DNA from: Bog-473 sp963743785
Lineage (GTDB): Bacteria; Actinomycetota; Acidimicrobiia; Acidimicrobiales; RAAP-2
Reading direction: 5' to 3'
DNA: 64,000 nt
Assembly (NCBI GenBank): GCA_963743785.1
Contig: CAVURD010000034.1
Span: 124,001 to 188,000, forward strand
Shown one piece after another: positions 1 through 9,339 of this stretch (position 1 is its first letter; every line of letters begins with the position of its first letter). A program made the translations under genes and the position numbers. The notes under the pieces are model-generated. The model worked only from the letters and a program-made list of their open reading frames with translations. It did no database searches and was not told where the DNA came from.

Positions 1-923
1 TGGAGCTCGTCGGCCGAGGCCCCTTCCGCCGCCGTGCGCACGATCAGGCCATGCCCCGCCGGCTTCACCTCGTCGATGATGCGGCGCAGGCGGCGGCGCT
101 CGTTGTCGCCCAGGCGCTTGGAAATGCCGAAGGCGGAGCTGTTGGGCACCAGCACGGCGAAGCGCCCGGGCAGCGACACCTCCTGGGTCAGCCGGGCGCC
201 CTTGGCCCCGATGGGGTTCTTGGTCACCTGGCACAAGATGGTCTGGCCGGCCTTGAGCACATCCTCGATCCGGGGCTGGGCCCCCTTGGGGCTGCCCCCT
301 TCGATGTCGTCCCGGTCGTAGCGCACGTCGCCCCGGTACAGGACGGCGTTCTTGGGGATGCCGATATCGACGAAGGCCGCCTCCATGCCGGGCAGGACGT
401 TCTGCACGCGGCCCCGGTAGACGTTGCCGTCGATCTGGTTGGTGTCGTCCGAAGCCCGCGAGACGTAGTGCTCGACCAGCGAGCGGCCTTCCAACATGGC
501 GATCTGGGTCATCCCGGGCGCGACGTGGACACAGACCAGGTAGCGCCCGACCTGCTTGCCCTTGGTGCGTTCCCGGCCCGAACGCCGGCGGCTCCGGCTG
601 CGGCGACCGCCCTGGGCAGCGTCCCCGTCTCCATTGCCCTCGGGACCGGCCGGGGCGCCCGTTCGGGCCGGGTCCACCGGAGCCGTGGTCCCCCCGGCTT
701 GGGCCGGGTCTACTGCAGGACTCTGCGGTGGCCTGGGCCCGACCGGCGCAACGACGGCCGCCGGGGCGGCCGCGGGCACCGGGGGTGCGGGACGGGTGTC
801 CCCGATCCGCGGCCTCCTCGATTGGGTCCCGGCTGGGTCGCGCGGGACCGCCGGTGAGCTAGTGCCCCCCGGGACCTCCGGCACTGGACCCTCGTGGGTC
901 TGGCTGACATCCGACTCGGACAT
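1..923 (-). CDS. rne: Ribonuclease E/G family protein, N-terminal part (cut by window edge)
   Basis: Endoribonuclease of the RNase E/G family, expected to process rRNA and decay mRNA in the cytoplasm. Only the first 307 or so codons lie in the window. The first ~110 residues are a Pro/Ala-rich, then basic, low-complexity extension ending in an Arg/Ser run. The conserved domain follows, with RYLVCVHVAPGMTQIAMLEG, the S1-like stretch NVYRGRVQNVLPGMEAAFVD and an ITKNPIGAKG-like segment (here QVTKNPIGAKGARLTQEVS). The ATG at 923 is preceded by a good Shine-Dalgarno (aaggaggg, 9 nt spacing). It lies 24 nt after the DUF2344 stop on the same strand, so it is probably co-transcribed. The C-terminal catalytic and zinc-link regions are outside the window, so E versus G type cannot be settled. 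The long disordered N-terminal extension is typical of actinobacterial RNase E. Confidence 0.9.
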   Translation of the reverse strand, partial: MSESDVSQTHEGPVPEVPGGTSSPAVPRDPAGTQSRRPRIGDTRPAPPVPAAAPAAVVAPVGPRPPQSPAVDPAQAGGTTAPVDPARTGAPAGPEGNGDGDAAQGGRRSRSRRRSGRERTKGKQVGRYLVCVHVAPGMTQIAMLEGRSLVEHYVSRASDDTNQIDGNVYRGRVQNVLPGMEAAFVDIGIPKNAVLYRGDVRYDRDDIEGGSPKGAQPRIEDVLKAGQTILCQVTKNPIGAKGARLTQEVSLPGRFAVLVPNSSAFGISKRLGDNERRRLRRIIDEVKPAGHGLIVRTAAEGASADEL

Positions 924-947
924 GAGGGAAAGCCCTCCTTGCGTCGT

Positions 948-1803
948 TCATGAGGCACGCTCTGCGGCGTGTTCCACGACGAGGTCGGTGCTGAGCTCGC
1001 TTACCGAAAGCGGCTCGAACCGTGCTCCGTCGCGCTCGATCCATTGATGCGTTCTACAAGCCCGCGCCAGCACCACATCGGTGCCGAACGCTGAAACCAG
1101 GTCACTCGGCCGAACGCTGCGCGGATGCGTAGCCAACTCGGCCCGAAAGCGGCCCATCTGGTGTTCCCCCTGCTCAAAGGTGTCATCGCCCGTGAGCGCA
1201 AGCGACAATATGGCTGGTCGGATGTCGTCTTCGGTCTGACGACCCTTCCGCTCCCGTTGGACCGTGAGGCTGGGAGCAGCGAGCGCACGCTCGATCCGCT
1301 CTTCCAACTCCTCACCGATCACTCCGAGCACCTCCAGCTCCCAAGTACACGATGCTACCTCTTGTTGCAGCGAACCCTCCGCCATGCTGACGGGCGCCAC
1401 CGCCTGCACCGCCATGCCCTCGGGGAGCAATTCCGTCAGCAGAGCCGGCAGCTCGGAGAGGGGGGCGTCCCCCGGGCGGGCCGCCCTCCAGACGGGCATC
1501 GAGGTACTCGCCCCGGGACTCGCACCCGGTTGGGAGGGCCAGGCCGAAGCTCAGGAGGGGGTGGGGATTGAAGCCCTGGGAAAGGGCGACGGGCAATCGG
1601 CTCCGCCGCAACGCCCGTTCCCACATCCGGGCCACATCACGGTGGCTGGTGAAACGGATCTTCCCGGCCTTGGAGAACCGGAAGCGGACCCGTCGCGGCT
1701 CGGGCCCGTCCCCTCGGCTCACCGGGTTCGGCTCAGTGTGCTCACACGCCGTGGTCGCGTTCGCCGTGGTGACGTGCGCCGTGGTCACGTGCACGGTGCT
1801 CAC
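948..1803 (-). CDS. DUF2344 / TIGR03936 radical-SAM-linked protein, frameshifted
   Basis: Companion of the TIGR03960 radical SAM protein just upstream; the two are fused or adjacent in many bacteria, and their function is not established. The N-terminal half reads RVRFRFSKAGKIRFTSHRD, then ALSQGFNPHPLLSFGLALP and ESRGEYLDARLEG, which is characteristic of DUF2344. The reading then continues in another frame as DAPLSELPALLTELLPEG and on to the stop at 948. The break falls in a run of five C at 1469-1473 (G on the coding strand); four would restore one frame of about 284 residues. A GTG at 1803 begins directly after the TGA of the upstream gene (1805-1807), suggesting translational coupling. The shift is either a sequencing error in a homopolymer or a real lesion. 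I favour error because neighbouring essential genes show similar breaks. Confidence 0.8.
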
Positions 1804-1804
1804 C

Positions 1805-3754
1805 TCACCGGGCGCCGGCCGAGGAGACCAGCCGCACCGGGATCCGGCCTCCGGCCGCCAGGTCCTGCCCCGTGCCCTGACTCCCTCCGGCGGGCGGGAC
1901 CGGTGAGGCGACCACATGCTCGAGGCCGAACTCGGTGCAGGCCCCGCAGTCGTAGCAGGGCGTCCACCGGCAGTCCTCGACCCCGGCCTCGGCCAGCGCG
2001 TCCTGCCAGTCGGTCCAGAGGAAATCCCGGTGCAGCCCGGCGGAGATGTGGTCCCAGGGCAGAGGCTCGTGCTGGTCACGGTGGCGGTGGGCCACCTCGT
2101 CCAGGCTCAGGCCCTCGGCGGCCAGGGCGTCCTCCCACAGCGCCAGGTCGAAGCGCTCCGACCACTCCTGGAAGGTGCCACCCGCTCGCCACACCCGCTC
2201 GATGACCGCGCCCATCCGGCGGTCGCCCCGGCTCATGGCTCCCTCGGCGGCCGACGCCGCGGGGTCGTGCCAGCGGACGGTGAGGCCTCTGGTCGTCCGG
2301 GCGTGCTCGCGCAACAGGTTGACCTTGCGTTGCAACTCGGCGGCGGTGTCCTGGCCGAACCACTGGAAGGGCGTGTGGGGCTTGGGGACGAATCCCCCCA
2401 CCGACGCGGTGACGGTGACCGACTTCTGGTGCCGCCGGCCGATCTCCACGCAGTGGGCGCCGAGTTCGGCGATGCCGATGACGTCCTCGTCCCGCTCGGT
2501 GGGCAGCCCGATGAGGAAATACAGCTTGACCCGTCGCCACCCCTGGCTGAACGCGGCATCGACCGCGCTGTAGAGATCCTCCTCGGTGATCAACTTGTTG
2601 ATCACCTGGCGCATGCGCCAGGTCCCACCTTCGGGCGCGAAGGTCAGGCCGGTGCGTCGCACCTTTTGGATCTGCGCCGCCGTGGCCACGGTGAAGGCGT
2701 CGACCCGGAGCGAGGGCAGGCTGACCGAGACCCGCCCTTCGTGCACCGGGTCGTCGATGATCTCGCGCACGGTGTCCTCGATGCCGGAGAAATCGGCCGT
2801 CGACAACGACGTGAGGGTGACCTCGTCGTGGCCGCTCCAGGCCAGCCCTCGGCTCACCATCTCCTTGACCTGCTCGGCCGGCCGCTCGCGGACGGGGCGG
2901 GTGATCATGCCCGCTTGGCAGAAGCGGCAGCCGCGCGTGCAGCCCCGGAAGACCTCGACGTTGAGGCGGTCGTGCACCACTTCGGTCAACGGCACCAGCG
3001 GGTGCGCCGGGTAGGGCCAGTCGGCCAGGTCGGTCACCGTGCGCTTGGACACCTCGGCCGGCACGCCGGGCCGGGCGGGCACGGTCGACACCAGACGGCC
3101 GTCCGCATACGTCGAGCGGTAGAGGGCGGGGACGTAGACACCCTCGACGGCGGCCAGGGCCAGCCACAACTCGCTGCGCACCCGTTCGGTCGCCGGCCGG
3201 GCCAGCCACATCCCCACCGTCTCGTTGATCTCACCCGCCACCTCCTCGCCGTCACCCATGACGAAGGCATCGACGAAGTCGGCCAGCGGCTCGGGATTGA
3301 AGGCGCAGTGCCCCCCGGCGATCACCAGTGGATCCTCCGGACCCCGGTCGGGTACGTGCAGGGGCACCTCGGCCAGATCGATCAGGTTCACGACATTGGT
3401 GTAGACGAGCTCGGCCGAGAGGTTGAAGGCCATGATGTCAAAGGCCCGGGCCGGGAGGTGCTGCTCCACGCTGAACAGCGGCACCCCGGCGGCCCGCATG
3501 GCGGCTTCCATGTCGACCCAGGGGGCATAGGAGCGCTCGGCCACCGCGTCGGGCCGCTCGTTGAGGATCTCGTAGAGGATCTGCAGCCCCTGGTTGGGCA
3601 ACCCGATCTCGTAGGTGTCGGGGTAGAGCAGGAGCCAGGCCACCCGGCCCGGGCCGTGCTCGGGGTACTGGGCGCCCTGCTCGCCCCCGATGTAGCGAGC
3701 GGGCTTGGACACGCCCAACAGCAGTCGCTCAATCTGGGGCCAGAGAGTTTCCAT
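1805..3754 (-). CDS. TIGR03960 family B12-binding-domain radical SAM protein
   Basis: Intact protein of 649 residues. The N-terminal ~200 residues form the B12-binding-like region (YPDTYEIGLPNQGLQILYE, IAGGHCAFNPEPLADFVDAF). The radical SAM core begins near residue 255 with the cluster-binding motif CTRGCRFCQAG. It continues with LPSLRVDAF, LTFAPEGGTWRMRQVINK and KLYFLIGLPTE. A Cys-rich C-terminal segment (CRWTPCYDCGACTEFG) may bind another cluster. The family is widespread in Actinobacteria and Firmicutes, usually next to DUF2344 and RNase E/G as here, and the reaction is unknown. It starts 23 nt after the PBP2 stop and runs into DUF2344 without a gap. The C-terminal ~40 residues after the Cys cluster are low complexity. 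Confidence 0.92.
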   Translation of the reverse strand: METLWPQIERLLLGVSKPARYIGGEQGAQYPEHGPGRVAWLLLYPDTYEIGLPNQGLQILYEILNERPDAVAERSYAPWVDMEAAMRAAGVPLFSVEQHLPARAFDIMAFNLSAELVYTNVVNLIDLAEVPLHVPDRGPEDPLVIAGGHCAFNPEPLADFVDAFVMGDGEEVAGEINETVGMWLARPATERVRSELWLALAAVEGVYVPALYRSTYADGRLVSTVPARPGVPAEVSKRTVTDLADWPYPAHPLVPLTEVVHDRLNVEVFRGCTRGCRFCQAGMITRPVRERPAEQVKEMVSRGLAWSGHDEVTLTSLSTADFSGIEDTVREIIDDPVHEGRVSVSLPSLRVDAFTVATAAQIQKVRRTGLTFAPEGGTWRMRQVINKLITEEDLYSAVDAAFSQGWRRVKLYFLIGLPTERDEDVIGIAELGAHCVEIGRRHQKSVTVTASVGGFVPKPHTPFQWFGQDTAAELQRKVNLLREHARTTRGLTVRWHDPAASAAEGAMSRGDRRMGAVIERVWRAGGTFQEWSERFDLALWEDALAAEGLSLDEVAHRHRDQHEPLPWDHISAGLHRDFLWTDWQDALAEAGVEDCRWTPCYDCGACTEFGLEHVVASPVPPAGGSQGTGQDLAAGGRIPVRLVSSAGAR

Positions 3755-3777
3755 GTGCGCCCAACCCTACGGGATCG

Positions 3778-6041
3778 CTACCCGCCCGCCCCCGGGGTGG
3801 CCCTGGGTCCCCGGGGTGGCACCGTGGTCGTGGTGGCCGCGGTGGTCGGAGTCGTGGTGGCCGGAGCCGTGGGGGCCGTCGTGGTGGTGGTGGTCGTCGT
3901 CGGCGTGGACGCCGGCGGATTCGACGTCGCCGCCTTCAACTTGGGGGGATTGGTGCCGGTGGGGAGCTTCACCGGTCCGATCGGATTGGTCAGCAGGTAG
4001 TTGAAGACGTTTCTGACCAGCGGCGCCGCCGCATTGGCCCCGTACCCGCCCTGACCGATGACGGCCAGCACGAGATAGGTGGGCGTGGGCTGGGGCCCGA
4101 AGGCCACGAACCAGCTGGTCGGCTCGCCGGCGGCACCCGACGCTCCCGGCGTGGTGGCCGTTCCGGTCTTGCCGGCCAGCACGAAGGTGGAGGGGAAGCC
4201 CGTGAAGTCGGCGCTGGCCGTCCCGCTGGTGATCACGCCTTCGAGGCCCTGCAAGATGGGCTGGTAGACCGAAGGCGGCAGGCTGACGTGCCCGGTGACG
4301 ACCGGCGTGAACTGTTGCACCACCTTGCCGGTGACCGGATCGACGATGGCCGACGCCACCTGGGGCTGGTAGCGGGTGCCACCGTTGGCGAAGGTGGCGT
4401 AGGCCACCGCCTGCTCGATGGGGGTGACGACGGTCCCACCCTGGCCGAAGGCCATCTCGATGTTGTCGCCGGTGTTCCAGTTCGGGGTGTTGGGGAAGCC
4501 CGCGGGGTCCTGGGCGTGCAGCTTCTGTTCCACCGAGAGGCTGTCGATGCGGCCCTGCACCTCGTCGGGCAGATCGATCCCGGTGATGTCCCCCTCGCCG
4601 TACTGGTTCCCGACGTTCTGGATGGCATCGGTCGCCGTATTTGGCCCGGCCCTGCCAGAAGAGGTCGCCCAGTTGGTAGAAGTAGGCGTCGCTCGAGACC
4701 GACAGGGCCTGGGGGAGGTTGACGCTGCCGGCGCCGCTGTCCTGGTCGTCGTGGAAGATGCAGCCGGAGCCGGCGCCGCCGGTGCAGCCGGGCACGGTGT
4801 ACGAGCCGGTGTCGGAGAAGTACTGGTTCGGGTCGTAGACACCGTCCTGCAGGTCGGCCGTGGCGGTGATCAGCTTGAAGGTCGAGCCAGGGATGAACAG
4901 ACCCTGAATGGCGTTGTTGTTCTCGGCCCCACTGGCTTGGAGCGCGGTGTAGTTGGCCGATGAGATACCCCCCACCCACTCGTTGAGGTCGTAGGAGGGG
5001 TTGGAGGCCATGGCGAGGATCTGCCCGTTCTGCGGGTTCATCACGATCACCGCGCCGTCCTTGGCCGGCGGATAGATATTGCCGTTGAGCTTGTCCGGGG
5101 TCTGGCGGTCCGACGTGATCTGATTGGCCAGATCCGCCTCGACCGCCTGCTGCAGCCCGGTGTCGATGTTCAGCACCACCGTGTCGCCCGTCTGCGGGGC
5201 GGTGCTCGACTACGGTGCCGACCACGTTGCCCGACGCGTCCACCTCGAGCGCCTGGCGCCCGTTGACCCCGCGTAGGTAGGTCTCGTACTGCGCCTCGAT
5301 GCCCGATATCCCCACCTGGCTGCCGTGGGCGTACCCGGCGTTCTTGTGCGCATTGAGAAAGGTGCTGGTGATGTCGCCGAGGTAGCCCAGTACATGGGCC
5401 GCCGTGTTCCCGCCCTGCGGGTAGGTACGCGTGGTGACCGGCTCCACCGACACGCCCGGGTAGTCGGACTGGTGGACCTGGAGGTACTGCACCGTGGCGG
5501 CCGGTATCCCCGTGGCCAGCGGTATGGGCTCGTACGGACCGTACTGATCGTTGTTGACGGTCGTCTGCACCTGCGTCGGTGTCTTCCCGATCAACGCGGC
5601 CACCTTGGCGACGACCGAGGGGTTCTGCGCGGCCGAGACCCGCGAGAGGAGGATCTCCTCCTGCGGTTGGCCGCCGGCCAGGACGGTGTTGTTGCGGTCG
5701 ACGATCTGGCCGCGCGACGGTGACACCGCGACCACCCGGACCTGGTTGCGGGTGACCTGGGCCGCGTAGGTCTTGGCGTCGATCACCTGCAGGGTCCACA
5801 GGCGAACCACGAGGACGGCGAAGAGCACGAGCACGGCGATCCCGACGACGCGGAGTCGGAGATTGGGACGAGAGGTCTCCTCCTCGGGCGAACCGACCAG
5901 CCCGGCGACGCTTGGGCCCCGGCGGGGCCGCATGCGCGGCTGTCGTTCCCGCGAGCGCTTCGTCCCTCGGCGAGGTTGTCGCGGTGGCTTGGGATAGCGC
6001 CGATCGCCTCGGATGGGATGGCGGAGCGAACGCCTCACCAT
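3778..6041 (-). CDS. mrdA: Penicillin-binding protein 2 (elongasome transpeptidase), two frameshifts
   Basis: Membrane-anchored peptidoglycan transpeptidase of the Rod complex. A basic N-terminus (~55 residues) precedes one membrane helix (VVGIAVLVLFAVLVVRLWTL) and the PBP dimerisation domain (SPSRGQIVDRNNTVLA). The transpeptidase domain carries the active-site motif STFK (in FIPGSTFKLITA), SSD (SVSSDAYFYQLGD) and KTG (LAGKTGTATT). The tail is a long Thr/Pro-rich stretch. Three frames must be joined. One extra G near 5207 and one extra C near 4630 explain both breaks, and removing them gives a continuous typical PBP2. The ATG at 6041 overlaps a TGA in a third frame (ATGGTGA). The mreD frame, as given, runs into PBP2 without a stop. 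No rodA follows, which is unusual for a mre-mrdA cluster. Confidence 0.85.
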
Positions 6042-6577
6042 GGTCGGCTCGCTGGTGCTGTGCGCCGAGACCAATGATCGGGACGTCCCGTCGGGGAACA
6101 GGGCCCATCGCATCGCCCAGTTGACCGGGAGCACGAGAAGGGCGCTCGAGACGGCGACGACGCCGACGAGGTCGGTGAAATCGATCTGCACCATCTGCCG
6201 CTGTCCGAAGATTCCACCGAGCACGGCGAACAGCATGTCCGCTGCGACGCTCCCAATGACCGCGGCCACCGGCATCAACCAGCGCGGCCTCCCGGTCCAC
6301 CGCCTTGGTGGCCGACCCGACGGCGTAGCCCAGGATGCACCCCACCAGGGCGGATAGGCCGAATGGCGTGGGCAGGATCAGGTCAAAGGCCAACCCGGAC
6401 CAGAAGCCGGCAATGGCTCCCGTCTCGGGCCCATCGAGGATGGCCGCCGTGATGGGCACCAGCCAGAGCAGGTCCGGATGCACGCCATGGATGCGGATGG
6501 AGAGCATGAGCGTCGACTGGATGACGAGCAGGACCAAGCGTGACCAGGGCCAAGCGGAGGAGGGCCCGCCCGCTCAC
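6035..6577 (-). CDS. mreD: Rod shape-determining membrane protein MreD, frameshifted
   Basis: Small polytopic membrane protein of the elongasome. The pieces read SGRALLRLALVT, then LVLLVIQSTLMLSIRIHG and WLVPITAAILDGPETGAIAG (classic MreD), then WLMPVAAVIGSVAADMLFAV and VVAVSSALLVLPVNWAMRW. Two single extra bases, near 6538 and 6281-6284, split it into three frames. The GTG at 6577 overlaps the mreC stop as GTGA, the usual coupled arrangement. The 3' end is uncertain. In the frame of the last piece there is no stop before PBP2, while a TGA at 6035-6037 in another frame would give an ATGGTGA overlap with the PBP2 start. A further frameshift or a genuine MreD-PBP2 read-through are both possible. 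Confidence 0.75.
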
Positions 6578-7411
6578 GGCGTCGGCTCCCACTGCACGAC
6601 GTCGACGTAGGCCAGCGGACGGCTGAGATCGGCCTCCGGCGCCACGGTGATCGTCTCCTGGACCGCGCCGGGAGTGGTGTGGAAGGCCACGATCCGGGCC
6701 ACCGGGATGCCGGGCGGGTAGGCCGACGCATCGAGGCCACTGGTGAACATGACCTCGCCCTTGTGGACCGGTGTCCGGGGCGTCACCTGGTCCAACGTCA
6801 TGGTGGCGTCGGTCCCTTGGCCGTCGACGGTACCGGTGACCACCCCGTCGGCCGAGGTGACGCCCACCTTCGACTGCCCGTCGTTGACCAGTTGCACCAC
6901 CGCGCTGTTGTGAAAGGACTGGATCACCAGCCCGGCCAGCCCACCGGCGGCCACGACCGGCATGCCCACGTCGACCCCGGCCCCTCTCCCCTTGTTGATG
7001 GTGACGGTGGAGGTGAAGTTCGAACTGTTCTGATCCACCGACTGGCGCGGTCACGGTGGGGAGCGATTGGAGATACGGGAGGTGCTCGAGCGCGGCCAGG
7101 TTGCGCAACTGGGCGTTTTCGAAGCCCTTCTCGGTTTGCTCCGCCCGGAGCCGTCCGATCGTGGCCTGCAACTTCTCGTTTTCGGTCTGCAACGAGCCGT
7201 AGTGGATCGAGCCGGCGAAGAAGTTACCGATGGGGCTCAAGATGTCGACCACTGCGCCGCGCAGCGGCGAGAAGATGGAATTGGCGACCGACTTCACTCC
7301 CGAAGTGAGGCTGTGGGTGCGGCCGTTGAGGTCGATCGAGATGATGGTGAGAGAGGCGACGACCAGCACGATCACAGTCAGCGTGCGGCGCGACCGCCGG
7401 GACCTCGGCAC
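6574..7411 (-). CDS. mreC: Rod shape-determining protein MreC, one frameshift
   Basis: Single-pass periplasmic-side scaffold of the elongasome that links MreB, MreD and the PBP. The N-terminus is basic (MPRSRRSRRTLTVIVLVVAS) with one membrane helix. It is followed by a coiled-coil-like segment (SLQTENEKLQATIGRLRAEQ) and then the beta-rich MreC domain (STVTINKGRGAGVDVGMPVV, LDQVTPRTPVHKGEVMFTSG). The frame breaks near 7039; dropping one base gives APVVDQNSSNFTSTV in continuous reading. It begins 22 nt after the mreB stop, and its stop overlaps the mreD GTG. The C-terminus is short, ending at VVQWEPTP. Family assignment is secure from domain order and position even though the frame is broken. 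Confidence 0.85.
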
Positions 7412-7433
7412 CCAGGGCAGACCGGACGTTCCG

Positions 7434-8465
7434 TCAGCGCGAGGAGGTGGTGATCAGCACCCGCTTGAGCGCTTCGAACTCTTCCAGGCACTGGCCACTG
7501 CCGATGGCCACGCAATTGAGCGGGTCGCGGGCGATGACGATCGGCATTCCGGTCTCATGCTGCAGGCGAGCCTGCAGCCCGTGCAGCAGGGCTCCTCCGC
7601 CGGTCACGACGATCCCTTGCTCCATGATGTCGGCCGCCAATTCGGGCGGCGTGCGATCCAAGGTGACCTTGATGGCGTCGACAATGGCGGTGACGGGCTC
7701 CTCAATGGCCCGACGGATCTCCTCGGTGGACACCACGATGGTCTTGGGCAGTCCACTCACGAGGTCACGACCGCGGATCTCGGCGTGCAACTCCTGCTCC
7801 AACGCGTAGGCCGACCCGAGGGTGATCTTGATCTCCTCCGCCGTGCGCTCACCGAGCGCCAGACTGAACTCCTTCTTGACGAAGGAGACGATCGCCTCGT
7901 CCAATTCGTCGCCGCCGATACGGACCGACTGGCTCGTCACGATGCCACCGAGGGAGATGACGGCGACTTCGGTGGTCCCGCCGCCGATGTCGACCACCAT
8001 GTTCCCGGTCGGCTCGTGCACCGGGAGACCGGCACCGATGGCCGCGGCCATGGGCTCTTCGATGATGTAGGCCCGACGGGCCCCCGCGTATTCGGCCGCC
8101 TCCATGACGGCTCGGCGCTCAACCCCGGTGATGCCCGAAGGCACGCAGATGACCATGCGCGGCTTGGCGAATCGGCGCTGGTGCACGCGGTGGATGAAGT
8201 AGCGCAGCATCTTCTCGCAGATCTCGAAGTCGGCGATGACGCCGTCTTTGAGGGGGCGGATGGCCTGGATGTTCGACGGCGTACGACCGATCATCCGTTT
8301 CGCCTCGGCCCCGACCGCCAGCGGGCGCCCATCCTTCACGTCGACCGCCACCACAGAGGGCTCGTTCAAGACGATGCCACGACCTCGGACATAGACCAGC
8401 GTGTTGGCGGTGCCCAGGTCGACTGCCATGTCGCGACCCAGAAGTGATAGGCGATTGTCGGGCAT
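7434..8465 (-). CDS. mreB: Rod shape-determining actin homologue MreB
   Basis: Intact protein of 343 residues, the normal length. MreB forms membrane-associated filaments that orient lateral cell-wall synthesis. The actin-fold nucleotide motifs are visible: MAVDLGTANTLVYVRGRG (phosphate 1), MVVDIGGGTTEVAVISLGG (phosphate 2) and GIVVTGGGALLHGL (adenosine). It is the first gene of the mreBCD-mrdA cluster, and about 600 nt upstream contain no intact gene, so the cluster promoter should lie there. Its presence implies a rod-shaped cell using lateral growth, unlike polar-growing actinobacteria such as mycobacteria, which lack MreB. That is family knowledge rather than something seen here. Confidence 0.96.
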   Translation of the reverse strand: MPDNRLSLLGRDMAVDLGTANTLVYVRGRGIVLNEPSVVAVDVKDGRPLAVGAEAKRMIGRTPSNIQAIRPLKDGVIADFEICEKMLRYFIHRVHQRRFAKPRMVICVPSGITGVERRAVMEAAEYAGARRAYIIEEPMAAAIGAGLPVHEPTGNMVVDIGGGTTEVAVISLGGIVTSQSVRIGGDELDEAIVSFVKKEFSLALGERTAEEIKITLGSAYALEQELHAEIRGRDLVSGLPKTIVVSTEEIRRAIEEPVTAIVDAIKVTLDRTPPELAADIMEQGIVVTGGGALLHGLQARLQHETGMPIVIARDPLNCVAIGSGQCLEEFEALKRVLITTSSR

Positions 8466-9069
8466 AGAGTCTTTCTCCCGATGGATGCGGGACGAGCACC
8501 GGACGGGACCGGTGCCTGTTGTTGAGGACCCAGGCTACGGGACAACACGTGCCACCACAAGGCAGACGCCCCCGCAGGCGCCTCTGAACAGGGGTTCATG
8601 CCCGCGTGGTCGATGCGAATCGGACGGGCTGAAGCGATTTGGCCGGGTCGGGCCCCCGGTCGAGCACGCCACAACACCGCGGCTTCGTCGACTCACCTAC
8701 CGTCAGGGAGATGGCCCGATATTTCGTGGCGGTCCAAGGATCCAGGTCTTGGGCTCTGGCGGATCAACCGGACAGCCGTGACCGATCGATGGACAGGCCC
8801 GTATCCATTCGCGCGGATGTGCCTGCATCAATTCGCGGATGGGCCCGCATCGATTCGCGAAGGCGTCAGGGGCTCCACCCACGGTCAGCCGTGTCCCGCG
8901 CCTTCGAAGCAGTAGTCATCCTCTCCGGTCGATCGGTGTGTGCCCGACCGCGGTGCGATCCGCCATTCCGGTCCGACAAAAACGATCTGACGGCGGCGAC
9001 AACGTCTCTCGCAGAGAGACGCCGGGTGATGGCCCGTTGACGCTGCCAACGGTCGCTACTCCTCGACAT
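8466..9069. other. Intergenic region upstream of mreB
   Basis: About 600 nt with no convincing coding sequence. It must contain the promoter of the mre cluster, but I could not pick a clear -35/-10 pair in such GC-rich DNA. It contains a short three-unit imperfect repeat (separate entry). Confidence 0.5.
8796..8861. repeat. Three imperfect tandem units of about 22 nt
   Basis: Three consecutive units share the pattern GCC-Y-G-YATC-x-ATTCGCG. They read gcccgtatccattcgcgcgg, gcctgcatcaattcgcggat and gcccgcatcgattcgcgaag. They lie about 330-400 nt upstream of mreB and could be a protein-binding array or a decayed simple repeat. Their function is unknown. Confidence 0.45.
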
Positions 9070-9219
9070 TCAGTCCGGCGGATCACTCTCGCGACGCTGG
9101 CGGTCGAATCGATAGAGGGCCGGGAGGACTTGTAGATCCTTGGGCCGTCCAGCCGCTTCCTTGGAACGGATGACATCGCTCAGGTCGGCCACCATGACGT
9201 CGACGGCGTCGACCCTCAT
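9070..9219 (-). pseudogene. C-terminal remnant of a nucleotidyltransferase-like protein
   Basis: The stretch VDVMVADLSDVIRSKEAAGR followed by PKDLQVLPALYRF matches the conserved C-terminal end of small nucleotidyltransferase-fold proteins, whose signature is a D-x-I-R-S-K-x-A-A-G-R-x-K-D pattern. Upstream in the same frame the sequence is not recognisable, and the N-terminal catalytic GS/DxD region is missing. The piece is therefore probably a truncated remnant. It could have been a toxin-antitoxin or housekeeping member, and that cannot be told from the fragment. Confidence 0.5.
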
Positions 9220-9339
9220 TCGGTGAGCTCTCACCGCGAGCAGTGCGGTCGGTCGCAATCCGACCACGGAACAGCGAGCAGGGCCTGCGCACGGCAGATC
9301 GGACACTCACCGCCCAGGTGCTCTCGTCCCGGGGGTTCG

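Noticed and set aside
3780..3940. A tandem repeat in the PBP2 end
   Set aside because: It is the Thr/Pro-rich C-terminal tail of PBP2, a low-complexity coding stretch rather than an independent repeat.
1916..4000. A 694-residue plus-strand open frame opposite the radical SAM and PBP2 genes
   Set aside because: It is antisense to clear conserved proteins, and its composition is the mirror of high-GC codon use. It has no domains.
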